The translations under genes and the position numbers were made by a program. The notes under the pieces are model-generated. The model worked only from the letters and a program-made list of their open reading frames with translations. It had not been told where the DNA came from and made no database searches. A DNA stretch of 64,000 bases from Phoronis australis (taxonomy: Eukaryota > Phoronida > Phoronidae): NCBI GenBank assembly GCA_002633005.1, contig NMRA01000022.1, forward strand, positions 679,715 to 743,714, in the 5' to 3' direction. This document shows, piece after piece, positions 24,901-35,315 of this stretch; positions within the stretch are counted from its first letter, which is position 1, and every line of letters starts with the position of its first letter.

Positions 24901-27900
24901 CATACTAAACGAGAAACATTGCAATGAATCGATCTATCTTTCTCGACTCGCCTCGGCTTTGTAACTACTTCCTATGTCAGAGGCCCGGGGTTGAAGGTCG
25001 TGACCTTTTAAGAAAAGCCGAGCTATTTTTGTCAAATAATGCGTTTACTCAAAACCAATTGAAAAATTAAACAAAATACAAATAAAGTGAATCTATAAAT
25101 TAAGGTTTAGCAACTACTATAGCTTACTACACATTTTATCACGCTAAGCTTCGACCGGGAAAATATCGTCTGCTAAAGTAGGTTACCACTAGTAACTGAG
25201 TATAATGCTCAAGTCAAAGGATACCGACGACAGCATACCCGCATTCAAATTGGAAATCGGTGATTTACAAGTGAGAGAACACGAGAGAAAAATTTCTCTG
25301 AACTAAAATATTGTTTTTATGGTAATTATGAGTCTTATTTTTCATAGCGTATAAATGTCGGTACAATGCCCTTTGCTAAACATGCGATTGTTGCGCGTGC
25401 TCATTTAAACAGTACACACCATGGATTTTTGCACATTTTGAATTACCGGTGGCCACAGACTAAATGTATGACGTAAAATTTAGCTAAACCCATGTTTATT
25501 TTGTGTAATTAGCTCGAAATTTTGATTTTTCTTTCAATTTTGCCAATTTTCACATTTGCCGCCATGTGACGTCATGGGTTGACCACAAGAGATCAGTGAA
25601 TAGCATTGAACAATGGCAGAGAGCAGGGAATTTGAAAGCGACTACGATTATGAGCAAGAACTGAACAAATACTATGAAGAAACGTACGGGAATGGTGGCC
25701 AGGATGAGGAAATGGGGTTGCACGAAAGCGAGAACAAGTTTAATGTGCTTCCGGCTGCGTACTTTTCTACTTTGAGCCTTACGAAGTGGATCCTCCCGCG
25801 AGAGAAGCGGCCACGGGCTCAGCGAGTCAACCCAGTCATCACAGACGATCCTGAATTAAGAGCTAGATGTTTCTGAATGATAAATATTGTCCTTTATTGA
25901 ACCAGGCCTTCATCGTAACGTCTCCTGTGACTGGAGTCGAAACACGAATTCTCAAAGTGGGCAGAACACAGAGTGGCCCCGGACTGAATCGCTTGGTCCA
26001 CGATGACGTCCCACACTCTCGTTCGGCGCACGAAGCGATGCCACTTCTGCGCAACTTTGGTGTCCTTCGGAACACCGAGACGTTCTCCGCCTGGCTGCTG
26101 AGAACCTTCTCGACGCTAAATGTCCTTTGCTTTCACTTCACTCTATACACTTTGTATCTGATCCGAACAGTATGGCGAACGACTTGGGTTCAACCCATGA
26201 CGTTGTACATAATTATTATTTTTTCAATTTTTGCGTGTTTCTTTATGAGCTGTGCACTGAAATCAAGTAAGATATAATAATAAAATCTATTTTGAGGTAC
26301 TAGAGTCATGTTGTGTACACTTTAAGTAGGAAAAGGTAAATCGATTCATTGCAATGTTTCTCTTTTAGTATGTGGTATAAATAGATTATTACATGTTCTC
26401 AGTCGTTATCCCCCTTATCTAGAGCCCGAGTGGATTTTGGAGAATTATCACCCTCGGGGCTAACGCCCCTCGGGCGATAATTCTCCAAAATCCACTCGGG
26501 CTCTGGATAACGAGGGATAACGACTTCGCCATGTAATGATCTATATGTAAATAAAACAACAAAAATGGATCACTGAAATTTTCGGATATAACAACATCCT
26601 TCGTCAACAGAAACACTATATGGCAATTTACATCTGATATATGGCGTAATGAGCATGATATATTGTTGCGAAAAAAGTAAAGGATATAATTTAAGAAGTC
26701 TTTGTGTTCAATCCATTAGGTTCAAGTGTGTTGAGCTTATTTATCCAAAGTTGTTCTCCTTCGAGTCTGTGAGGGGTACTGGGGTATTGAAGTTTCTCTA
26801 TTATTTGTACAGAAAGACCTTGTAGATTATGATTTTGGAATTGAAATGATTACCTAAAGTATTAGAAATGTTTTTATGTATTATGTTAAGTCTATGATTG
26901 CGAAACCGTTTCGCAAGTTATGTTGACTAAATTGTATCCAGAGTCATGGTATATATGCATATTTCATTCGATCTAATTTGCTGTATTTTGAAATGAGTAA
27001 CTTTTTATAGGGATGTACAATCGCCCCTGTATGCCGTCGGCATTCAGGGCGATGTAATTGCCTAGTCTACACAAGCTCGACACGATCTGAACATAGAACA
27101 AGCGCTGACTTTTAAGACCAACGAGTCGGGCTGTGAGCTTGGCTGGCTTTTCCTTGATTTGCAACTAAGGGAGTCGATTCGGCAAGTTTGAAAGCCAAAA
27201 ACAGAAAAAAAAAACAAAACAACGCGACCAAATCAAATCAAAGACCTAAATGTCGTTCCCGGCAAAGTGTTATCGCCTCGTCTGCTCTTCAGTGAATGGC
27301 AGATTCAAGGCTTTTTGGAGAGAGTGCGAGGAACCAACGAATACGCACTTTTTCAGTAAATACAGTTTGAGAAAAGCAAACTGTATATTGTAAACGAGTA
27401 TACAGCACAAAGCAAATAATAAAAATGTGAAATTATGTCCATTCACGTTAATGTACTCTGTCCCTAAGTTTAGTAGAACATGGCCATTGGTAGCCGCTCG
27501 TGGAACTATTTCCGTGACAACGATAGCACGCTCACAATTCGCTGTTTCAGATCATGCTCTTACACCGCTTTCTGTTTTTAACCACCTGACTTGAGCCAGA
27601 GCAGATTCGCGAGTAGGTAAATCCTATGGGAAAGTCATTCAGCGACGTAACATGATTATGAAATGTGTAACAAGCGCAGGGATACATCTATTGCCACAGG
27701 TCGTGGGTCGAGGGGGTTGTGGGTCGAGTCGTGGGGGTTGTGGGTCGAGGGGGTCNNNNNNGGGGGTTTTAGAACAATCCCTTTAAAACCACTGGCCCTG
27801 GCTTCAAAGCCAGCTGACTGGACTGCAAAATCCAATGGCCGGTGTTCCAACTTGGTGGTCGGACCTCAAAACGCGATGCCCGGTACCTCAAAACCAGATG

Positions 27901-30185
27901 GCCGCACCCCAAAAATGGTTGGCTGGACCTAAAACGGGTTGGCCGATGCTCAAACACAATGGCCGCTCTGCTTTCAAAGCGAGTCGCTGACGATGTCCGA
28001 CTGTCGTGTTTGATCACCGGCCAACTCGTTCTGGCACCGGCCATCGATCGTGGTTTGGGTCCAGCCAACTAGTTTTTTTGGATGAGGCCATCACGTTTTG
28101 AAGTCCGGACAACATGTTTGATCACCGGCCAATTGGTCTTGTAGTCCAGTGTACTGGTTTTGAAGCCCGGGCAAGTGGCTTTGAAATCCGATCAATTGTT
28201 GACCCAATGGCGGATCTAGGATATCATCAGAGGGGGGGGACAACATTTTGTCTCGGGGGGAATCGCGCAAAGCACGATTGCGTGGGCGAACCCAGCCTAA
28301 AATATAAGGGTGCTCGAATTTCTGAGGGTGTGGACTAAAAAAAGAAAGTGCAATCGGACACTTTCAAGCGGGTATGAGCACCCCCTCACACACAAACTAA
28401 AACTGCACACGTTAAATATTGTTTCAGCGGCATCTAAATTACCGGGGTTAGTTAATAACTCAATATTTCCTCACGCACTTGGTGTTTTATTTTTTCCGTC
28501 AGCCAATGCAAGGGGGGGGAGGGGCCCCTCCTAAATCCGCCTATGTAACTCCCCTCGTATTTTTGCGTCCAAAGCGTACACGTATGTTTGCGCGTATTCC
28601 CGTGAACAATGTATTTAAATCTTTAAGAATTACCCAAAGCCAGATATATTGAATCAGGTCTCTATCTCCAGAGTTCCCTTTTAACTTTAACTATATAAGC
28701 CATGAAAGTGGTTCCAGGTGATCAGTGCTAGATGTCCACCTGAGCTGCCTGCGTACGTCTGGCACAACGTGAACTAGACCGCCTGCAGTTATTTGTTTTT
28801 CTTCTTAAGAATATACACGACTATTTTAGTGAGTTGAAGTACGCTACTCTGGGCTACCTAAATACAAATATAAAATTATAGTGAAACGAAAAGCATCTTG
28901 CTAGAATTAAAAACTTAAACAGGCGCGAGAAATTTGATATCAAGCGAAGAAATTGAACTTTTGCATCCTAAACCATGGGCGGCGCACCATAGGGGCTTGG
29001 GGGACTGTAGCCCCCACTTTTTCAGTGCTGCGACGCCCATGGTCTATGGGCGGTGCACCACAGTGGGGCTGGGAAGGTTATAGCCTCCACTTTTTTCAGG
29101 GCTGCGACGCCCACATTAACTGAGTGTACTTTCACCAAAGTCCGATATTTTGATCTCAAAGTGGCCGTAAATGTTACGCAATTTGTGACAAGAGACACCA
29201 ACGTTGTAACTTCCTTTTCGTGCTATAGATATGGCCTATTTCCGAACATGCCCCGTGACCAAACCAGCAGTCTTCACCATTCCGCACGTTTCTCCCTCTC
29301 CCCCAAAACTCAAGCGTTTGACCGACAATATTGTTTGGAATCCTTAAGTCTTAGCTAAAAGGCTTTTATTGTGACATTTTTAGTTACTTCACTGCACCTT
29401 GCGAGGTTCTAGTGCCTGGAAGAGCAATTGAAGACATTCCGATTGAACACTTAACATATGCACCTTTGCACGAGATATTTATATTGTATGCGATGCTGGT
29501 AATATCTTTGTGGTCGATCTCGACCACTAGGCTACATGGTGTCATCAACAGACTACAGCCGTCAACTGACTGATGTTGAAGAAGAATACGGTGATGAAAA
29601 AAAAGAATACGGTGATGAAGAAGAAGAATACGGTGATGAAGAAGAAAAATACGATGACGAAGAAGAAGAATACGATGAAAAGGAAGAGGCAGTAGAAGAA
29701 CCATTACACGATTTATTTTTTAAGTGTCTTGAGTAAAATTTTTGCACGCTCGTATTTGACCTCGTAGCTGCATTGCAATGTAAACGATCACTCAATGATA
29801 AGAAACGCTTGTACACTGTACCTGAGTTGTCCGGAAACAGTCCCTTGAAATCGTTTTGTAGAGGTCGTGCGTTGAAGTCGTCACCTTGCCTGTGTAGTGC
29901 ATCTCGCATGACGTCAAGTGTGTTCAGCACGATCACGCGATTGCTACCTAGCCATATTGTGAAAATTTCTCCGTGAATATCGGACAACTCTTTGAAAACG
30001 ACGTGCAGTTTTCCTCCAATGAGAGTTGGAAGATTTCCGATGAGCGGCCATGGTTTGGGCCCTGGTGGTAACTTTGTTCTGTCCTCAAGGGATTTATGGA
30101 ACAAAACAGCTGCCAAAACGAGAAGACTACAGCTCAGAATCCACTCCAACATTCCTGCCGCGCTAATGGCAGTATATCCTGTCAT
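19915..30185 (-). CDS. Cytochrome P450 (CYP2/CYP17-like), copy 2
   Basis: Predicted 509-aa microsomal P450, paralogue of copy 1. Exons: 30185-29822, 24266-23742, 21847-21623, 20732-20511, 20108-19915; phases are 1-1-1-1 and the frame is open throughout. By residue: anchor about 11-30, PPGPKPWP hinge, W131/R135 of the C-helix, AGTETT 310-315, ExxR E367/R370, FRPERF, haem ligand Cys450 in FGIGKRKCLG. The chosen ATG is preceded by an in-frame TAG, so it is the first possible start. Intron 1 is about 5.6 kb against 2.6 kb in copy 1, because of a transposon, a minisatellite and other insertions. The family call is firm. The subfamily is a guess from overall resemblance to vertebrate CYP2/CYP17 proteins. 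Confidence 0.92.
20511..20732 (-). CDS. P450 copy 2, exon 4
   Basis: 222 bp. The acceptor is TTTTTAG|GAAACATC and the donor GGAATAG|GTAAGA. Carries FRPERF and SPFGIG; a few substitutions relative to copy 1 (for example SVPHK for SLPHK). Confidence 0.9.
21623..21847 (-). CDS. P450 copy 2, exon 3
   Basis: 225 bp. The acceptor is CTATTTCAG|ATGATC and the donor GTCG|GTTAGT. Carries FIAGTETT and TEVQRV. Nearly identical to copy 1 exon 3, which suggests strong constraint or recent conversion. Confidence 0.9.
21884..21960. repeat. ATT/ATC triplet tract before P450 copy 2 exon 3
   Basis: About 75 bases of ATT and ATC triplets, 37 bases upstream (gene sense) of the exon 3 acceptor. Copy 1 has a shorter tract at 6917-6960. 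Confidence 0.85.
23428..23560. repeat. Mixed triplet/hexamer tract in P450 copy 2 intron 2
   Basis: AAT and GAT triplets that turn into ATTCTC/ATTATC runs, about 180-310 bases past the exon 2 donor. Confidence 0.85.
23742..24266 (-). CDS. P450 copy 2, exon 2
   Basis: 525 bp. The acceptor is TTACCAG|GTGTCC and the donor GAAG|GTAAGT. It keeps the full F-G linker (LRFKFCPMVKRYSDKRQR), which is 8 residues longer than in copy 1. Confidence 0.9.
24408..24563. mobile_element. hAT-type MITE, 156 bp
   Basis: Ends CAGTGCTGTAGTGG and CCACTACAGCACTG, perfect 14-bp inverted repeats of the CAGTG...CACTG type. It is flanked by TTCGAATG and TTCAAATG, an 8-bp target duplication with one mismatch. The paralogous site in unit 1 (9327-9334) has a single TTCGAATG and no insert, an empty site. 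It inserted in P450 copy 2 intron 1 after the duplication. Confidence 0.9.
24598..24812 (+). repeat. GAGCCCCC-GACAAAAGTC family, copy 4
   Basis: Contains GTCCGCCTCAGAGAAACAAA and AAGACAAAAGTCCACT. Its tail ends exactly where the inverted-end element at 24813 begins. Confidence 0.65.
24813..26460. mobile_element. DNA element with 121-bp inverted ends
   Basis: Left end 24813-24933 and right end 26340-26460 are near-perfect inverted repeats beginning GCCCC and running through GATAATTCTCCAAAATCCAC. The interior holds an ATG open frame at 25613-25876 and another at 25867-26277. No transposase motif was recognised. It lies in intron 1 of P450 copy 2 and is absent from copy 1. Confidence 0.75.
25613..25876 (+). 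CDS. Hypothetical protein inside the inverted-end element
   Basis: 87 codons from ATG, with an acidic, tyrosine-rich start (FESDYDYEQELNKYY) and a basic end. No family recognised. Acidic beginnings like this occur in the small proteins of some animal DNA transposons, but no cysteine cluster is present, so I assign nothing. The next open frame (25867-26277) overlaps its end by 10 bases and ends with hydrophobic stretches. Either may be chance. Confidence 0.3.
   Translation: MAESREFESDYDYEQELNKYYEETYGNGGQDEEMGLHESENKFNVLPAAYFSTLSLTKWILPREKRPRAQRVNPVITDDPELRARCF
26461..26550. repeat. Extra end copy making a perfect hairpin
   Basis: Directly after the right end of the element a further end copy follows in the opposite sense, separated by about 4 bases (TAAC). 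The two form a hairpin with arms of about 55 bp, 26404-26460 against 26465-26518. It suggests nested or aborted insertion of the same family. Confidence 0.65.
27756..27761. other. Assembly gap (6 N)
   Basis: Six N bases inside a G-rich tandem tract (GGGTCGAGGGGGTTGT repeated, 27707-27755). The true length here is unknown. Confidence 0.98.
27780..28200 (+). repeat. Degenerate ~33-bp tandem repeat (TGGCCGG...CTCAAAAC)
   Basis: Diverged units such as GGTCGGACCTCAAAACGCGA, GGCCGCACCCCAAAAATGGT and GGCTGGACCTAAAACGGG follow one another for about 420 bases next to an assembly gap. A related short array is at 54515-54645. Confidence 0.65.
28208..28546. mobile_element. MITE with GGCGGAT inverted ends
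   Basis: Left TGGCGGATCTAGGA and right CCTAAATCCGCCTA are inverse, with G-run and C-run inner flanks. 339 bp, no coding. Confidence 0.6.
28976..29115. repeat. Two joined short foldback units (P450 intron 1, unit 2)
   Basis: Same family as 7287-7431: terminal GGGCGGCGCACC, a central GTAGCCCCC block, then a second unit. It is inserted at a different intron position from the unit 1 pair, so it was acquired independently after the duplication. Confidence 0.65.
29572..29700 (+). repeat. 21-bp minisatellite in P450 copy 2 intron 1
   Basis: Units like GATGAAGAAGAAGAATACGG repeat about five times with drift. The plus strand reads DEEEYGDEEEEYG, the minus strand serine/tyrosine. The copy 1 equivalent (11455-11560) has stops, so it is not protein coding. 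Confidence 0.8.
29822..30185 (-). CDS. P450 copy 2, exon 1
   Basis: Anchor, hinge and first beta strands, ending LFPDNSG at the donor ACTCAG|GTACAG. One codon shorter than copy 1 (TLIGGK here, TLIAGGK there). A 21-bp minisatellite lies in the intron 120-250 bases past the donor. Confidence 0.9.
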
Positions 30186-30284
30186 GATCAGCTAGTGAAA
30201 TGTGCCGCTCTCTGCTAAGCTTCCATTCACGTCACCTCGCAAAAACTCACTTAACGCAGGTAGTCTATTGTTTGCTGACAGGGA

Positions 30285-30291
30285 TTTTATA
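30285..30291 (-). promoter_or_regulatory. TATA box of P450 copy 2
   Basis: TATAAAA on the minus strand, 100 bases upstream of the ATG. Matches the copy 1 box in sequence, spacing and flanks. Confidence 0.65.
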
Positions 30292-31079
30292 GGGTGTTTG
30301 TTTACAACAGGGTGCATCAAAAGGTAATCCTGATGTCATCGTGTTTGAAGACTGATCAAATGAATGGAAAAAGTCATACCACGTGATAACTGTGCATACA
30401 TCCCCTTTTCATAGTTGTTAGAAGTATTATGGAAAATTTGCAAAATGTGTTTATAAATACGAATTATTGTACCACACACACAACTGTAATCCATTCAATA
30501 TCTACTATGACGTAGACCTATACTTATTGAATTCATGCTGATGAGTATGCGTTTCGCCAATTCCTAACAAGTAGCGTGCCTTATATTTGCTGTGCGTCGT
30601 CGAATAAACCCGGAATTTGAAGATTAAAGGTTTAGTTCTTGCAAGATACGTTAAACGTGATTGCGACAAGCCACGAAACCTATTTTTTATAGCCGTCCGG
30701 GAAAATGAAAGCAACATTTTGAAATGCATCTGTTCGTCGCTCATCACCGCTGTTGTTCTCGTCTTCCTTTTGAAATGAAAATCTATGTTGCTGAATTACT
30801 GTAACGTTTGGTTTTAGGTTACATTTGGGACACCCTGTGGTGTACATGCTTTTTTACCCCGCAGGGCAATGACTTGAAAGAACGTGACCAACTTATTGTT
30901 TGCACAAGATATCAAAAATTGGTAGGTGTTTAATGTTCTATAGCCTAGGACGGAATTATTCGTTTCCCTGCTACAATGTATTCGTTGGAAATGTTTTTAT
31001 GAAATAAAGGCTAAGAAAAAAAAACAATTATTGGCAATTCTGAGTAATTGCATCGTGGTTCTTCACGCTGCTGATCTGC

Positions 31080-33240
31080 CCATGTGGTTCCAGTATCCGA
31101 AAATACTTACTACATAAAATTTTATTTTCGACACCCTTTCTTTATATTCTTTTCGCCTTTCTTGTCAAAAGCGATTTTTGAACAGTATTTGACCCTTCTC
31201 TCTGAGCGTATGATTACCTGTTGTCATCGGTTATTTCGTACCCACATTTCCGGCTCATCAGTTCAGGAACTTGTCCTGAACGCCGCCATTTTTTCCTTGT
31301 AACTGAATGTGCTATCGCTTGCTCGAAAAGTCTTCATTATTTTGTTTTATTAGTAATATCTCGTGATTCGTTTGCATATGTACTGTATTTATTGTTTGTA
31401 GTTAGTGGTCGTTGATTTTTTTGGAATGTTACGCGTACTTAGTATGTTAAAATGGCATTGGTGTTTAGTTCCTTACGTAGGCCGGTCGAACCTAGGAACC
31501 AATATGAGTCGAACCAATTTTTTTCGGTTTTATTTTTTTTTCTCGTTTTGAAAAAGTACTTTGCTATCATCGGAAAAGTAGTGCATTCTACTCAGTAAAA
31601 ATCGAAAAAGTATCAAAATCGGGGCAAGCAGTGTAAAGTTATTGCAAGTTTTGTGGCGAAATTTGCGGGTCACTTTGTTTGGATCGCGTCGGCCATATTG
31701 GAGGACAGCGGGATAAGTTACGAGTTCAAAAATTTGTGTAAATTGTTTTTGCCAACAAATTACGGTGAAATTTAGTTAGACATATCTTTACTTACTATTC
31801 TGCACGATTTAACAGTGTTCACCAAATTTCAGCCTCGCAGTTGTTACTCATTAAGTGATAAATGTGCTCACAATTCCCGTTGAACTTCGTCTCATTTCTG
31901 GCGGCACCGACAACAAGGCGACTTTTGCTAAACTGAAAGGCATGTTCAATCGGCTACTTTGTAATTTGTGAAGATTTAACGTTGATACATTTTGACAAAC
32001 GTTGCTACAAAAAAGAAAATTTGTTCAATTTTCGTTTTTTTGTGCAAAAATATAAGATGTACTAACCAGCCCGTAATTTCATGTCTGAAACCACCCTTGA
32101 ATATATGCAGCATTTATGATTTGACCATTTTACTTCGACAAAACAGCTTGCAACCGCATGCGTTTACCGTTCGCCAGTGTCTGGTCTCGATCGGCACCGG
32201 GTCCGATAGGCTGTGGTCCCGAGTCTGGTAAAATAATTTCTGTCAAAATTTATTCGCCACATTTCTTCAGCAAATTCGATAAACTTGTCCGTATTTTGAT
32301 TTTATTAAAATTAAGGCGCGCTGTCGATTATTTTATCCCCGTTTGCAGGCTGGTAACAGGTACTCACACTGACGGCGTTTTCTTAGCCTGGGTTCCTGAA
32401 TGAATTGTACTTCCGGGTTCGCGGCAAGTTCAAAATGGCGGTGGTTCTTCGGGTGCGAATCGTGAGTGGCGCGTTCATTTAAACTTTTTTCCAGTACGGA
32501 TCGTGTATTAGTTATGGGGTAGGTACCTCTTGGATCCTTATAAAATCCTCTAACCATGTAATAAGGATTAACAACGCGTGAGAGGAGGACTTTAAGCCGG
32601 GGGGAAGGCAAGGGGGCCATGTCCCCTCCTAAAATTCTCCCGAATTCCACTTGGCAGTACTGGGGTGCTAATGTTTGACGTCAAAAATCCAGACTAATAC
32701 TTTGCCCGTCCCCCCACCTATCTCAAAATCCTGGACGCTGCTGATCGCAGCGTTTCGGAAATAATGACACGCCGAATTGGGAACGGGATGTCTGATTAAT
32801 GGTGCCATTTACTAAATTTTAAATATCGTCGACCTTAGATCAAATCCCCGTAATTAATTCACTTTTGGCATGAAGGTGTGTCCTAAGTTTAGTGAGCACA
32901 ATGAGTTGCTTTCATGACAATTTTGAGAAAGAGCACAGTATTAGCATGACGAATAGAAACATTAGTAAAAAATTCATTTTGTGCTCGAAAACGCTGAGAG
33001 TTTTCGTGCAGCAGCAAAACAAAGGACACGTGGCGGAACACGTATCTTTTTTGTTGCTTCGATAACAACCAGGAACACAGCAAGTGAAACCACCCTTGCC
33101 AGGCATATATGTTCCCTGTTCGCGTCGATCGTTTTCATGTGTTTATTCGCTCCTAAGTTACTCAATTTCCCAAGATGCAACACGCGGCGCTAAATTCCAA
33201 ATGGCGGATTTGCACATCGGCTATTTCAATTGAACTGTTT
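31080..33240. other. Unit-2-specific block, unassigned
   Basis: Sits where unit 1 has unrelated sequence (12840-13400). It contains the THAP-like start at 33106 and a 105-codon minus-strand frame (32333-32650) of unknown nature. Probably an inserted, decayed transposon; its ends were not found. Confidence 0.4.
33050..33106 (-). pseudogene. THAP-like N-terminal fragment
   Basis: Reads MPGKGGFTCCVPGCYRSNKK, a good match to the first 20 residues of many THAP domains (C-x4-C spacing), but the expected FP and W positions do not follow. It lies in the unit-2-specific block 31080-33240, so that block may be a decayed THAP transposon. Confidence 0.4.
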
Positions 33241-35216
33241 GCCTAAGGATGGTAAGGAAAGCTTAAATCTTGTTAACGATGACCGTCTGGCTCAGGTCAC
33301 AAATGTTGATGAGATGTCCGACCATCTTCACCAAAGAAATACAAAAAGCACCTTTGTTTAGATTTTTTCGATGCAATAATTAGAAAAAAATCATTACACA
33401 ACATCACTTGAAAGGTACTGTCCAAGACCTGATAAATGACTTATGGGGTTTGTGGCCAAGTGTGTTCTTATGCAATTTTCCGAAGCTTTCCTCGTTAACG
33501 CCATGCCCATACTCAATATATACATGCAAATAAATGAAACTTTATTCAATCGAGCCTCAGAATCCTTATTAGAGTCAGATATTACAAACGTCTATGCTGA
33601 ACCTGTCCGATGTCTGAGCACCTACTCCGACGATGACTATTTTCCACTACCTTGTTATTTCATATCGCGTTATGTCATTGCCTTACCACGTGTCAAACGG
33701 TGATGCTGATATTAAGTTTCTGTCTAAGCACAATAAAAATGAAAGCCCGCACAGAAGGTCAAATTTTGCGTTATTCGGAGGATTTCATCTATGGTGCTGT
33801 TGTTTTCCAAATGCATTGTGGGACGGTTATCGGCTGGTTAAACATCCGGTGACATCACAGATAACCTGTGGACGTGAAAACTGATAATTTACGTTTCAGG
33901 TCGCGAGATTTGACTTCAGCGTAATCGGACGACGCGTCTCGAGAACGTTCCTTGCAAAAAAACTTGCAGATCAATGTAATTATTCGATGCATTTTGAGAC
34001 TTCGTTTCTATCTCTAATTATACTACGAGGGTTGTTTTGTCGTACTCGCACCAAAAGCATGTTCAGTGCACCCGTACTAGAGCACGCAAGTGAAAAGCAT
34101 TGTTCTTCCCATTTCCCGTCCGTACTTCGCATGTTTGAGTCAGTCCTCCCCATTGACAGTCCGAGCCAATACTTAGGGTTGGTTTTCCGACTACGGCAGT
34201 GCGAGCTTCGTTGTCAACATTTTAGCTAAGCTCATCAAAGGTTGCTCTAGTCAATAACCCAACTCTTAAGAGCTGAATATTGGCTGAGGTTGCTCAGGCT
34301 TTTATGTTTAGTTGCAATGTTGCAATATTACAAGAAACCGTGGGCCAGCTAATTGCTTGATATACACTAGATGCATCGCGTAATGGAATTTGAAGAGTGG
34401 AAGTTCTACAGACTATTGCTGTGTTTTAACATAATGTTGGAGGTGTGCATAAATTTATTTCTAAATCCATCCTAGTATAAACCATGAAAGTTCACACACA
34501 AAAATCATTCTGTATAAATATATAATACAGATCAGGAAAAAACAACTGATTTCACACATGCAATGCAGCGTGTTTCTTAAAGAAACAATTTAGTGATTAT
34601 TTTCCTAGATTTTTCTTAAAATATCTCGTCCCTACTGAGTCAACAGTAATTTTCTATCCGTCTATCTAGTGGACTTGCAGAAAGAAATGAAACAAATACG
34701 AATGACAACACATACAATGACGTCGCTGCAAACGATCGTAATGTTACGGAAGAAACCGATTAGTATTTCGTGTGTGTCGTCATTTGCACGAGTCGTCATT
34801 ACATTTGCTTTGCTGGTGATGTAGTTTATTTCTACTTCTTCCACTGCCTGCTTGCGACGGATACGAAAACAGAACGGCCCTGAGGCATGCAGCCGGACTG
34901 GGCACTGTCCGGCGAATGTATGCAACCTGGCTTCGGCCACGATCACGTGAGGCCTTCTGCTACGGACTGGAATGGTTGTAACACTTTGACTCAATAGACT
35001 CAAGATTTGACCAAAGTCGACGAATTCGTCTTTAAAAGTGAAATCTTCTTTTGTAGCATATCTAACAAAACAAACGACTTTCCTGCCAGCGAATCGGAAT
35101 AAAGAGAAATATCGTCAAAACCATTCCTTTAAACTTCAACAGACTCCAGACTTGAAGTGAAATAGGAATTAGTCTCAAACACTAGACGCATGTAGAGATA
35201 GTAAGAGTCTTTGGCA

Positions 35217-35315
35217 TTACATCTGGTCTTCGTCACCGCGTTTGATAATTCGCACGAACTTCTCGTAGTTGAACTTTCCCGCGGAGATGGGAGCTTCTTT
35301 CCATGTCTGTTTAAT
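35217..35315 (-). CDS. RLC exon f' (cassette two, C-terminus)
   Basis: 99 bp from TTTTTCAG|ATTAAA to the stop. Encodes [20 protein letters not shown] and then [12 protein letters not shown]. It ends closer to the vertebrate FTRILKHG pattern than exon f. The roughly 850 bases downstream are highly conserved with unit 1 and contain AATAAA hexamers at 34830-34825 and 34459-34454, so they may be a long 3' untranslated region. Confidence 0.9.
   Translation of the reverse strand: MKQTWKEAPISAGKFNYEKFVRIIKRGDEDQM

Noticed and set aside
29536-29736. Acidic 66-codon plus-strand frame (EEEYGDEEEEYG)
   Set aside because: It is the translation of a 21-bp minisatellite in P450 intron 1; the copy 1 equivalent is broken by stops.
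34662-35003. 113-codon minus-strand frame conserved between units (also 14828-15165)
   Set aside because: In unit 1 the frame is split by a frameshift. It lies just downstream of the RLC stop, so it is better explained as 3' untranslated sequence.
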